A stretch of DNA of 64,000 nucleotides from JBJSXJ01 sp044235425. Its GTDB lineage: Bacteria; Planctomycetota; Planctomycetia; Pirellulales; Pirellulaceae. Below, in pieces: positions 33,201 through 41,233 of this stretch; positions within the stretch are counted from its first letter, which is position 1, and each line of letters starts with the position of its first letter. The stretch is taken from NCBI GenBank assembly GCA_044235425.1, contig JBIIHW010000030.1, positions 1-64,000 on the forward strand. Direction: 5' to 3'. The notes under the pieces were generated by a model. That model ran no database searches and was not told the origin of the DNA. It saw only the letters and a list, made by a program, of their open reading frames with translations. The position numbers and the translations under genes were made by a program.

Positions 33201-36200
33201 ATCGCAGCTCACCGCCAGTCGCCCGCAATTACTGCAGGATCACAAGATCCGTGGACAAGTGGTCATGCCTGGTGCGGCCTATCTGGAAATGGCACTCGCT
33301 GCCAGCGCCTCGCTGCATGGACAACCTTGGTCGCTACAGCAAGTGACACTCGTCGAACCGCTGATTCCCTCCACCAACGCCACCAAAGTACAAACCATTG
33401 TTTCACCCTCGGGTGCGAAATCGGCCAGTTTTCAGATTGTGAGCGTCGTCGGCGGCGGCGAAGAAGAGGTAAGTTTCCGTACGCATGCCAGTGGTCGTTT
33501 GGAAGCGGACGCGACGAATGTCGATCAGTTACCGTGCAATGAGCCACCGGCCGTTGATCTCGAAAAACTGCGCGCACAATTCACCGATGAACCTCGTGAT
33601 GTCGCTTGGCAGGCACAGGTCCTGAAGCAAGCCGGACTCGATCCCAAGCCGTCTTACTTGTGGCTCGAACAGCACTGGTATCACAACGGCGCCGTGCTCG
33701 GTGCCGTGCGGCTCGCCCGCGAAAATGATCACATTGGCGATTATCAAATTCATCCCGGTTTGCTTGACTCCGCCTTTCAAGCCCTTGGAGCTGCTCGTCC
33801 ATTTGTGGAACGAGCACTCGACACATTCTTGCCCGTCTCGATCGAACGACTCACCGTTTGGCATTCACTGCGCGATGTGGCCTGGATTGTTGGTAAGCTC
33901 GATCTGTTAACAATTGATCGCGCTCTGGGAAATGTACAGTTCCTGGATGCATCGGGGCGAGTGCTGGCGGAATTGGAACGCGTGCAATTACGACGTGTGC
34001 CACGAGATTGGATTCAGCGGCTGAAGAATTCTGAAGAGCCAGACTGGGTGCATGAACTGGTATGGCATCCAACTGAATCAGTTTCCGAATCGGTCGATCC
34101 AACCCGTCATCCGGATGCTCCTCGACGCTGGCTGATTTTCGATTGCCAGGCGGGAATCGGCGCGGAAGTTGCCAAGCGTTTAGAGCTGAAGGGATGCGTT
34201 TGCCAATTAAGTCGTAGCGAGTCGCCGGAGGAGCGCCGCCGGATCGTGCGCGAGTTCGCTCAGGCTGCAAAGAACTCGGCCACCAACTCCGGCCTGGCAG
34301 CAGCTGGTACTCCGGGAATCTTGTATTTGTCGGGGATGGATGCGGGAGACTTCGCGGCCGCTCGCGAAGCTGGATGGGGTGGGCTTCTCGATGTTCTCCA
34401 TGGCTCGCTCGAAGCCGGCAGCTCATCGTCACCTCGTTTGTGGGTGGTCACACGTGGTGCTCAAGCGGCCGGCCTGGCGGCACTTCCCGTCGCCGTCACA
34501 CAGTCACTCCTATGGGGACTGGGCCGTGTGATCGCATCGGAGCATCCGGAGTTATCCTGTGTCCGCATCGATCTCGATCCCCGTGATCCGCCGTCCGCGG
34601 TGGATCAGTTGACCGAAGAACTCTGGTGGGGTGGACGCGAGGATCAAGTGGCGTTGCGGGGAGACGATCGCTACGTCGCACGGCTCCGTCCTCGCACGCA
34701 GCAGAACCAGCCTAAGCTCCTGGCAGCACCAGCCTCCGCCGCCTACCAACTGGAAATCTTGCGTCGCGGGCAATTGGATCAAATCGAACTAGTAGCTTGT
34801 GAGCCAATCCCCCCAGCCGCTGGCGAGGTAACGGTTCGAGTGCAAGCGACCGGTCTCAATTTCCGCGATGTTTTGAATGTTCTCGATCTGTACCCAGGTG
34901 ACCCCGGAGCACTCGGCGGCGAGTGTGTGGGAGAGGTGGTAGCGATTGGTGAGGGCGTTGAAGATCTGCGCATTGGCGACCGCGTGCTCGCGCTCGCTCC
35001 GAATAGTTTCGCCAGCTATGTGACGATTCCGACCGAGTTCTGTCAGCGTTGTCCCCGCGAGCTATCGTCCTCCGAAGCGGCAACCATTCCGATTGCCTTT
35101 CTCACCTGCTGGCATGCTCTGCGCGACATCGCTCAGTTGCGGCACGGCGAGCGGGTTTTGATTCATGCGGGCACGGGTGGCGTGGGATTGGCTGCTGTGC
35201 AAATCGCTCGACTTTGCGGAGCGACGATCTTCGCGACAGCGGGAAGCGAGCGCAAACGCGACTATCTCCGGCGCCTGGGAATCGAGCCTGTCTTCGACTC
35301 TCGCTCGACTGCATTTGCCGCTCAGATCATGGACGTCACGAATGGCGAGGGCATCGATGTCGTGCTGAATTCCCTCACCGGCGATTCGATTGAGGCCAGT
35401 TTGTCAACTCTGCGCCGTGGTGGTCGATTCCTGGAACTCGGCAAGACCGATCTCTGGGATCAAGCACGAGTGGACCAAGTTCGTCCAGGTGTGATGTTTC
35501 ATGCCATTGCACTCGATGAACTGATGGCACAATCTCCCACCGTCATCGCGCAGCTTTTCCAAACCGTCATGCCTTATTTCAGCCGCGGTGAACTGCAACC
35601 ACTGCCATCGCAAACCTATCCGATTCAAAAGATGGTGACGGCGCTACGGCTCATGGCACGCGCCGAACACATCGGGAAACTCGTAATCGAGGCAGCTGCG
35701 AACACTCTACCGCCGCAGCTCTGGTTCCATGACGACGCGACCTATCTCATCACGGGTGGTCTCGGGGGTCTCGGTTTACGACTGGCCCACTGGCTGGCCG
35801 AACACGGAGCGCGACACCTGGTACTTACTGGCCGCTCGCCGGCCAGCGCCGAAGCGCGGGAGCAAATTAACGAATTACAGCTCGCTGGTATCCACGTCGT
35901 GGAACAGCGCTGCGATCTGGGCGAGCGTTCGCAGGTGGAACGGCTCTTGCAGACGATAGCTCGAGAGATGCCCGCTCTCCGTGGTGTTTTCCATTTAGCA
36001 GGCGTGCTGGATGATGGCATTTTACGCGAGCAGAATCGCTCCCGCTTTGATCGGGTGCTGGCCGCGAAAGCACTGGGTGGTTGGTATCTACACGAACTCA
36101 CCAGCTCGCTGCCACTGGACTATTTTGTACTGTTCTCATCAGCGGCTTCGCTGCTGGGTTCTCCGGGTCAGGGGAACTATGCCGCCGCCAATGCCATGCT

Positions 36201-37026
36201 CGACAGTCTCGCGCATGCACGCCGCGCCCTGGGACTTCCCGGAACCAGCATCAACTGGGGATCGTGGAGTGACGTTGGGATGGCGGCCCGCCTGAAAGAC
36301 AGTCAAGGAAGCCGCTGGGCCGAAGCCGGAATTGGCTGGATCGAGCCGGATCTGGGATTACGAACCCTGGAAAATCTACTGCTCGATGATGTCACACAGG
36401 CTGGCGTTCTGCCGATGGACTGGCCTAAGTTCTTTGCTCGTATTCCAGCGGGCGCTGAGCCGATCTGGATGAGCGAGTTGGCAGCGACCGCTCGGGCCGC
36501 GAAGCCCAAGGGTGACACTGCCACCGCCACTCTCGCCATACAACTGACCGAACTCACTCCCTCCGAGCGTCTGGAGCATGCCAGCAGCTTCCTCGGTCGG
36601 CAAGCAGCTCAAGTACTCGCCATGGATGAGTCCTCGCTGCCCGATGCGCGTCGGCCACTTTCCGAACTTGGCTTCGATTCGCTCACGGGTGTAGAGTTCT
36701 GTAATCGCGTTTCGCGAGCGATCGGCCATGCATTGAATCCCACGTTGCTTTTCGAATATCCGACGCTGGAAAGCTTGGCACTCCATATCATTCGCGATCT
36801 ATTGCATCTTGATTTTGCTTCCAGTGCTGCACCGCTGGATTCTTCCTCGAATCCCGAAACTTCCGAAGATGAGTCAGCAGCAACCGCTGTGACCGCGGCG
36901 GAAACGCTCGAACAAGTCGAAGGGATGACCGATGAGCAGATGGATGCTTTGGTCTTGGAACAGTTGCAAAAGCTAGGGGCGCTGCCCGCTTTCGACGGTG
37001 GGAATCCCGCCGAAAGCCCCGCGTGA
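30292..37026 (+). CDS. Type I polyketide synthase module: KS-AT-DH-ER-KR-ACP
   Basis: The 2244-residue product has an N-terminal docking helix. The KS (about 37-455) has Cys207 in DTACSSS, His342 in EAHGTGT and NIGH, all intact. The AT (about 580-870) has GHSVGE near 673 and HAFHSH near 774, the malonyl-CoA type. The DH (about 965-1240) has HKIRGQVVMP near 984 and a later Asp in HPGLLDSAFQ. After a structural region with no NADPH motif come the ER (about 1485-1800, HAGTGGVGLAAVQ near 1624), the KR (about 1815-2010, TGGLGGLG, LDD, and the Ser and Tyr in SSAASLLGSPGQGNY) and the ACP (LGFDSLTGVEF near 2126). All reductive domains look active, so it should add one fully saturated two-carbon unit. 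It follows the FAAL gene by 80 bases. Confidence 0.95.
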   Translation: MSADRTSEPLTPLQNAVFLLKQAQARLAAIEQANSEPIAVVGLGCRFPGAEQGPESFWQLLTHGENAIREVPPDRWDIDAFYDPDHSVPAKMVTRWGGFLSRVDEFDAEFFGISPREAQRVDPQHRVLLEVAWEALEDAGIPPHSLGDSRTGVYVGVIGNDYGLLQSYDLSDMDVFSGTGASHAILANRLSYVLNLHGPSLTLDTACSSSLVTINLACRSLRARETDMALAAGVNLILGPAMTLALSKAHMMSPDGRCKAFDAAADGYVRGEGCGVVVLKRLSDAVAAGDRVLAIIRGSAVNHDGRSNGLSAPSCPAQEAVLKAALADARLKPTDISYVEAHGTGTRLGDPIEIEALLAALGEGRAADSPLIISSVKTNIGHLESAAGIAGLAKVILMLRHRQIPKHLHLQQLNPLLANEQSRIEIPLALRDWSAANGPRRAGVSSFGFGGTNSHVILEESPAGSSASGSSASGSSASGSSASGSSASPGCERPRHLWTLSARTPLALQQLAERHAATLRQPSDDSLADLAYTANTGRTHFAQRAAVIAESREQAEERFRLLSSQPDNTAIARGVVEHDRAPKIGFLFTGQGAQYPGMARTLYDTQPTFRHAIDQCATHLDPILDRPLTSLLSADIGATLDQTGYTQPVMFAMEYALATMWRSWGVEPAVVMGHSVGEFAAACFAGVYDLADGLRLIARRAQLMQSLPAGGQMAAILASPVLVQELLDELRLPLDIAADNGPENTVISGPLAALQQAMASAESRGLKTKLLATSHAFHSHLLEPILEPLRAAAQQAKAHTPSIPIISNLTGGLADSSTYADPDYWVQHARQPVRFTAGMKAMAELGCELFLEIGPNPILIGMGRRCVDLPSAKWLPSLRAGRDDWQTILEALAELYVSGTPIDWQGFDRDYSRRRVSLPTYPFQRKRYWIKTGANCWDRSTGNIATVNTAAGHPFLGQRLVAAVKDRVFESQLTASRPQLLQDHKIRGQVVMPGAAYLEMALAASASLHGQPWSLQQVTLVEPLIPSTNATKVQTIVSPSGAKSASFQIVSVVGGGEEEVSFRTHASGRLEADATNVDQLPCNEPPAVDLEKLRAQFTDEPRDVAWQAQVLKQAGLDPKPSYLWLEQHWYHNGAVLGAVRLARENDHIGDYQIHPGLLDSAFQALGAARPFVERALDTFLPVSIERLTVWHSLRDVAWIVGKLDLLTIDRALGNVQFLDASGRVLAELERVQLRRVPRDWIQRLKNSEEPDWVHELVWHPTESVSESVDPTRHPDAPRRWLIFDCQAGIGAEVAKRLELKGCVCQLSRSESPEERRRIVREFAQAAKNSATNSGLAAAGTPGILYLSGMDAGDFAAAREAGWGGLLDVLHGSLEAGSSSSPRLWVVTRGAQAAGLAALPVAVTQSLLWGLGRVIASEHPELSCVRIDLDPRDPPSAVDQLTEELWWGGREDQVALRGDDRYVARLRPRTQQNQPKLLAAPASAAYQLEILRRGQLDQIELVACEPIPPAAGEVTVRVQATGLNFRDVLNVLDLYPGDPGALGGECVGEVVAIGEGVEDLRIGDRVLALAPNSFASYVTIPTEFCQRCPRELSSSEAATIPIAFLTCWHALRDIAQLRHGERVLIHAGTGGVGLAAVQIARLCGATIFATAGSERKRDYLRRLGIEPVFDSRSTAFAAQIMDVTNGEGIDVVLNSLTGDSIEASLSTLRRGGRFLELGKTDLWDQARVDQVRPGVMFHAIALDELMAQSPTVIAQLFQTVMPYFSRGELQPLPSQTYPIQKMVTALRLMARAEHIGKLVIEAAANTLPPQLWFHDDATYLITGGLGGLGLRLAHWLAEHGARHLVLTGRSPASAEAREQINELQLAGIHVVEQRCDLGERSQVERLLQTIAREMPALRGVFHLAGVLDDGILREQNRSRFDRVLAAKALGGWYLHELTSSLPLDYFVLFSSAASLLGSPGQGNYAAANAMLDSLAHARRALGLPGTSINWGSWSDVGMAARLKDSQGSRWAEAGIGWIEPDLGLRTLENLLLDDVTQAGVLPMDWPKFFARIPAGAEPIWMSELAATARAAKPKGDTATATLAIQLTELTPSERLEHASSFLGRQAAQVLAMDESSLPDARRPLSELGFDSLTGVEFCNRVSRAIGHALNPTLLFEYPTLESLALHIIRDLLHLDFASSAAPLDSSSNPETSEDESAATAVTAAETLEQVEGMTDEQMDALVLEQLQKLGALPAFDGGNPAESPA
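31681..31755 (+). repeat. 15-base tandem repeat in the KS-AT linker
   Basis: Five identical copies of a 15-base unit encode SGSSA-type linker residues right after the KS domain. The copies are identical in DNA, so the array is recent or kept by slippage. Confidence 0.9.
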
Positions 37027-37078
37027 TCGGCGCCGGCCGACGATGGCTTGCTGAACGTTAATTGCAGGAGCATGACTC

Positions 37079-40000
37079 ATGTCCGATTTGGAACGTCGAC
37101 TTGCCCAGATGAGCCCGCTTCAACGAGCAGTCTTGGCACTCAAGGAAACTCAACAGCGTTTAGAGACACTCGAACGCCAGCGAGAGGAATCGATTGCCAT
37201 CGTCGGCATGGCCTGCCGATTTCCTGGTGGTGCCAATGATCCCAATTCTTATTGGAAACTATTGACTCAGGGTGTCGATGCAATTCGCGAAATTCCCTCC
37301 GAGCGCTGGGATGTGGATGCGTACTATGATCCTGATCCCACCGCACCAGGGAAAATGAATACGCGCTGGGGCGGTTTTCTTGATAACATCGATTTGTTCG
37401 ACAATCACTTCTTCTCAATCTCCGATCGCGAAGCCACCCGACTTGATCCGCTCCATCGCATGTCGCTGGAATTGACGTGGGAAGCCTTGGAAGATGCCGG
37501 TTTGCCACCGACATCCCTGCGGGGCTCGCGCACCGGAGTATTTATTGGACTTTCCCACAGCGAATACGGCATGAAGCTGTCTGCTGATCCGGCACAATCG
37601 GATGCTTATGTCAGCACCGGAACGGCGCACTGTCTTGCGGCCAATCGAGTTTCTTTTCTCTATGATTTTCACGGTCCCAGTGTCACGCTGGATACCGCCT
37701 GCTCTTCGTCGCTCGTCGCCGTCCACATGGCATGTCAAAGTCTGCGCCTCGGTGAATCCGAGATGGCACTTGCTGGTGGTGTGAATATCATCTTATCCCC
37801 CATGGCCACCGTGAATTTGACCAAAGCCGGGTTCTCGGCGGTGGATGGTCGAGTGCGTGCTTTTTCGGCTGGAGCGACGGGGTATGTGCGTAGCGAAGGG
37901 GCTGGCTTGCTCGTGCTCAAACCACTTTCCGCAGCTCGCCGCAATGGCGACACCATTTATGCGGTGATTCGTGGTTCCGCCATCAATCAGAATGGCTTTA
38001 GCAATGGTCTGACGGCGCCCAGTCGAGTGGCACAGGAGTTGGTGTTACGCCAAGCCTATGCGACTGCCCGCGTCACGCCGGCTCAAGTCCAGTACGTGGA
38101 AGCTCAGGGAACTGGTACGCATTTGGGCGACGCAATTGAAGCTCGCGCGCTGGGTGAAGTACTGGCTGAAGGTCGACCAACAGGACAACGCTGCTCGATC
38201 GGCTCTGTCAAAACGAACATCGGACATCTCGAAGCCGCCTCTGGCGCTGCTAGCTTGATGAAAGTGGCACTCGCTTTACATCATGGCCAAGTACCACCGA
38301 CATTGCATTTCACCACACCCAATCCCGACATTCCCTTCGATACGCTTCCCCTTCAAGTCCAGACTTCCTTGACCCCTTGGCCAGGTGAATCGCCGCGAAT
38401 TGCGGGCGTCAGTGGTTTTGGGTTTGGTGGCAGCAACGCGCACTTGGTCGTTGGCGATGCTCCTGAACCGACTAATCCAACGGCCCCAAAATCCGTGGAT
38501 GTAGCTCAGTGCCGACAGGCCAATGCTGAGGGTTGTTTGAATGAGTGCCCACCTCGGTGGTTGACACTGTCTGCACGGACAGAGCGCGCTCTCCGTGCCG
38601 TAGCCGAAAACTATCGAACACTGCTGACGCAGCCGCAAGGTGCCTCTTGGGCTGACATTTGCCACAGCGCCGCGGTCCATCGCGATCATCATGACTGCCG
38701 CCTCGCCATACGTGCCTCCCACACAGCCAATGCCGCCGCTTTGCTATCTCAGTTTCTGGAAGGTCGTGCCGCGGAACAACCAGAGCTGATACAAGTTGGT
38801 CGCAAGTCCGTTGGTAGCGAAGCCAAGATTGCGTTTCTGTTCGGCAATTCATCCGCTCCGAGCACGGTGAGTCGCCCACCGAGCGCCGCGTCTGCTCGAC
38901 TGGACTCCGAACTTACGCCTCGACCGATGGCCATGCACTCATGGCAGATCGCAGTGCAGGAAGTGGATGCGGTACTCGCACGTTTGTCCTCCTGGACGCT
39001 CAGCGAAGCTCTGGCAGATAAACAGTTCTGGAATGAATCGCCTCACCGCCCAGTCGCAGCACTTGCTTATCAAATCGCGGTCGCCTCCTGGTATCGCTCG
39101 CTGTCGGTAACTCCAGCGGTGAACCTGGGTGTCGGCGTGGGGGAGTTAGCGGCTGCTGTCTCTTCCGGAATCATCTCGGTGGAAGATGCCTTACGAATCG
39201 CCCTAGCCAGCGTGGAGCCGACTCCGGCTAACGCAGAGGCCATTGCTGCCATCACGCTTCAAGCGGCTCGCATTCCTTGCATCTCCGCTGACGATTCGGT
39301 CAACCTTGCCAGCCTGACGACGGCCGACGCGTGGCGACAGCGAATGGGTCGCCTCGCCTCGCCGAATTGGCAAGTGGTTACCTCGACAATTCAGCGTCGT
39401 GAGGTGGTCGCGACGGTAGCCATTGAAGCCACCGACTCTCTCCGCGGCATCGGTCCGCAATCCAGCCTGTCACTCCTGGGTGTCCATCGTTCAACTGGCA
39501 TGCAACCGCACGAGGAAGCGCTCGGAGCCCTCTATCGACACGGAGTCAATATTCGTTGGCAGCAACTCGCCAGCGGTGATGAACGCTACGTGCGCTTGCC
39601 GCTCTATCCCTGGCAACGTCAACGGTTGTGGGTCGATGCCGTGGCGCCTTCGCCATCGGCTTCGCCAGCTCCACATCCCGTTTCTGTGCGGGCCGTTGAG
39701 GAACCGCATCGCCCGCGACCAGAACTCAACACCTCGTACGAAGCACCATCTACGCCCCTGGAGTCCGCTCTCGCCAAGTCCTGGGCGCAGATCCTCAAAC
39801 TTGAGCAAGTCGGAGTTCGTGATAATTTCTTCGAACTTGGCGGCGATTCACTTCAAGGAACCATTCTGCTCAATCAACTACAAGAGCAACTGGGAGAGGT
39901 TGTCCATGTGCTGGTTCTCTTCCAATTCCAAACGATTCATGACTTAGCTCGGCATCTGCGCGAGAGTTACCGGACGTCCGTAGCGCGACTCTTCCCGGAT

Positions 40001-41233
40001 GAACCGTTCGCAGACGAGGAAACTGGACCAGCGCGGGCGAGCAGTCACATCACCGAGCGTGATGTGGAGTTCTCGCAGCGAATGACGGACAGCCTGGCCC
40101 CGAATCGCGTGCTTGCTCCGATCACCGGCTCTAAGAACCGCCGTGCAGTGTTCGTTTTTTCACCACCTCGCAGTGGCACGACCTTGTTGCGAGTGATGAT
40201 GGCAGGACACCCACAGCTATTCGCTCCGCCGGAACTCGAACTGCTCGCGTTTGATACGATGCGCGCTCGACAGCAAGCCTACGAGGGCGTCGCCGGTTTG
40301 TGGCTGGAAGGCTTGGTACGAGCTGTCATGGAGACGCTGCAGTGCGACGTCGACACCGCACGAGCCATCGTCCAACAGTCGGAACAACAAGGCGATACCA
40401 CACAGCAGTTCTATCAGTTACTCCAATCGCCTTTGGGAGAACGATTGCTGGTCGACAAAACGCCCAGTTACGCTGGGCAACTGCATGTACTACAACGTGC
40501 CGAGGAAATGTTCGACGAGCCGCTCTATGTCCATTTGCTCCGCCATCCTTGCGGCATGATCCGCTCTTACGTCGACTACAAAATGTATCTGACCTACAGT
40601 ACGCGATACAAAGTGGAGATGGAGTTCCCCTATACGCCCCAACAAATTGGTGAACTCGTATGGCTCATCAGCCATCGAAACATTCTCCAAACCCTGAAAT
40701 CCGTGCCTCAGCACCGACAGCATCGCGTTTGTTTTGAGACGCTTGTGAAGCAGCCTGAATCAACCATGCAGGCCTTGTGTGATTTCTTGAGCTTGGACTA
40801 CTGCCCGGATATGGCTCAGCCCTATGAAAAGCGCGAGGATCGCATGCTGGACGGAGTCGTCGCCAACGGTCGAATGCAAGGCGATCAAAAGTTCCTGGTT
40901 AAACACAAAGCGATTGATCCTAAGGTTGCCGATGAATGGCGAGAGCATCTTTCGATTGATATTCTCGGCGAACCCACTCGGTTCCTCGCCGCTCAGCTCG
41001 GCTATGACGAATTCCAGACTCTGGCATCAGCGTCGTCACCGATTGCGAGTTCCAGCCAAACCGCCGACCTGCAAGGTCCTGCTACTTTGAACCGCCCCGC
41101 CTCCGGACTAGCGCAACGACTTCCCGATGCCGTCGACAGCAACCAATTGCTCTCACAGCTCGACCAGCTGTCGGATGAGGAAGTTACGCGATTACTGCAA
41201 GAGCAGCTTGCTAACGAGGCTCGTCATGGTTGA
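37079..41233 (+). CDS. PKS protein: KS (His to Gln), inactive AT, carrier protein, sulfotransferase
   Basis: The 1384-residue product starts with a docking helix. Its KS (about 38-460) keeps Cys208 in DTACSSS and NIGH, but the catalytic His of HGTGT is Gln343 (EAQGTGTHLG). The AT region (about 500-860) is shortened and reads GVGVGELAAAV near 684-693, so the nucleophile Ser is Gly686; HAFH is absent. A carrier domain follows (about 890-967, Ser924 in ELGGDSLQG). Residues about 1020-1310 are a sulfotransferase with FVFSPPRSGTTLL and HLLRHPCGMIRSYVD, the two PAPS-binding motifs. The C-terminal SQLDQLSDEEVTRLLQEQL is a docking tail. The KS probably does not extend the chain but passes it on, while the sulfotransferase may modify it. 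Confidence 0.9.
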   Translation: MSDLERRLAQMSPLQRAVLALKETQQRLETLERQREESIAIVGMACRFPGGANDPNSYWKLLTQGVDAIREIPSERWDVDAYYDPDPTAPGKMNTRWGGFLDNIDLFDNHFFSISDREATRLDPLHRMSLELTWEALEDAGLPPTSLRGSRTGVFIGLSHSEYGMKLSADPAQSDAYVSTGTAHCLAANRVSFLYDFHGPSVTLDTACSSSLVAVHMACQSLRLGESEMALAGGVNIILSPMATVNLTKAGFSAVDGRVRAFSAGATGYVRSEGAGLLVLKPLSAARRNGDTIYAVIRGSAINQNGFSNGLTAPSRVAQELVLRQAYATARVTPAQVQYVEAQGTGTHLGDAIEARALGEVLAEGRPTGQRCSIGSVKTNIGHLEAASGAASLMKVALALHHGQVPPTLHFTTPNPDIPFDTLPLQVQTSLTPWPGESPRIAGVSGFGFGGSNAHLVVGDAPEPTNPTAPKSVDVAQCRQANAEGCLNECPPRWLTLSARTERALRAVAENYRTLLTQPQGASWADICHSAAVHRDHHDCRLAIRASHTANAAALLSQFLEGRAAEQPELIQVGRKSVGSEAKIAFLFGNSSAPSTVSRPPSAASARLDSELTPRPMAMHSWQIAVQEVDAVLARLSSWTLSEALADKQFWNESPHRPVAALAYQIAVASWYRSLSVTPAVNLGVGVGELAAAVSSGIISVEDALRIALASVEPTPANAEAIAAITLQAARIPCISADDSVNLASLTTADAWRQRMGRLASPNWQVVTSTIQRREVVATVAIEATDSLRGIGPQSSLSLLGVHRSTGMQPHEEALGALYRHGVNIRWQQLASGDERYVRLPLYPWQRQRLWVDAVAPSPSASPAPHPVSVRAVEEPHRPRPELNTSYEAPSTPLESALAKSWAQILKLEQVGVRDNFFELGGDSLQGTILLNQLQEQLGEVVHVLVLFQFQTIHDLARHLRESYRTSVARLFPDEPFADEETGPARASSHITERDVEFSQRMTDSLAPNRVLAPITGSKNRRAVFVFSPPRSGTTLLRVMMAGHPQLFAPPELELLAFDTMRARQQAYEGVAGLWLEGLVRAVMETLQCDVDTARAIVQQSEQQGDTTQQFYQLLQSPLGERLLVDKTPSYAGQLHVLQRAEEMFDEPLYVHLLRHPCGMIRSYVDYKMYLTYSTRYKVEMEFPYTPQQIGELVWLISHRNILQTLKSVPQHRQHRVCFETLVKQPESTMQALCDFLSLDYCPDMAQPYEKREDRMLDGVVANGRMQGDQKFLVKHKAIDPKVADEWREHLSIDILGEPTRFLAAQLGYDEFQTLASASSPIASSSQTADLQGPATLNRPASGLAQRLPDAVDSNQLLSQLDQLSDEEVTRLLQEQLANEARHG

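Noticed and set aside
32246..34432. Minus-strand frames of 111-193 codons in the PKS gene
   Set aside because: They lie antisense to conserved AT, DH and linker domains and show no motif.
41127..41225. Upstream extension of the NRPS frame to 41127
   Set aside because: It overlaps the conserved docking tail of the previous protein by about 100 bases, and the residues are not domain-like. The ATG at 41226 is the better start.
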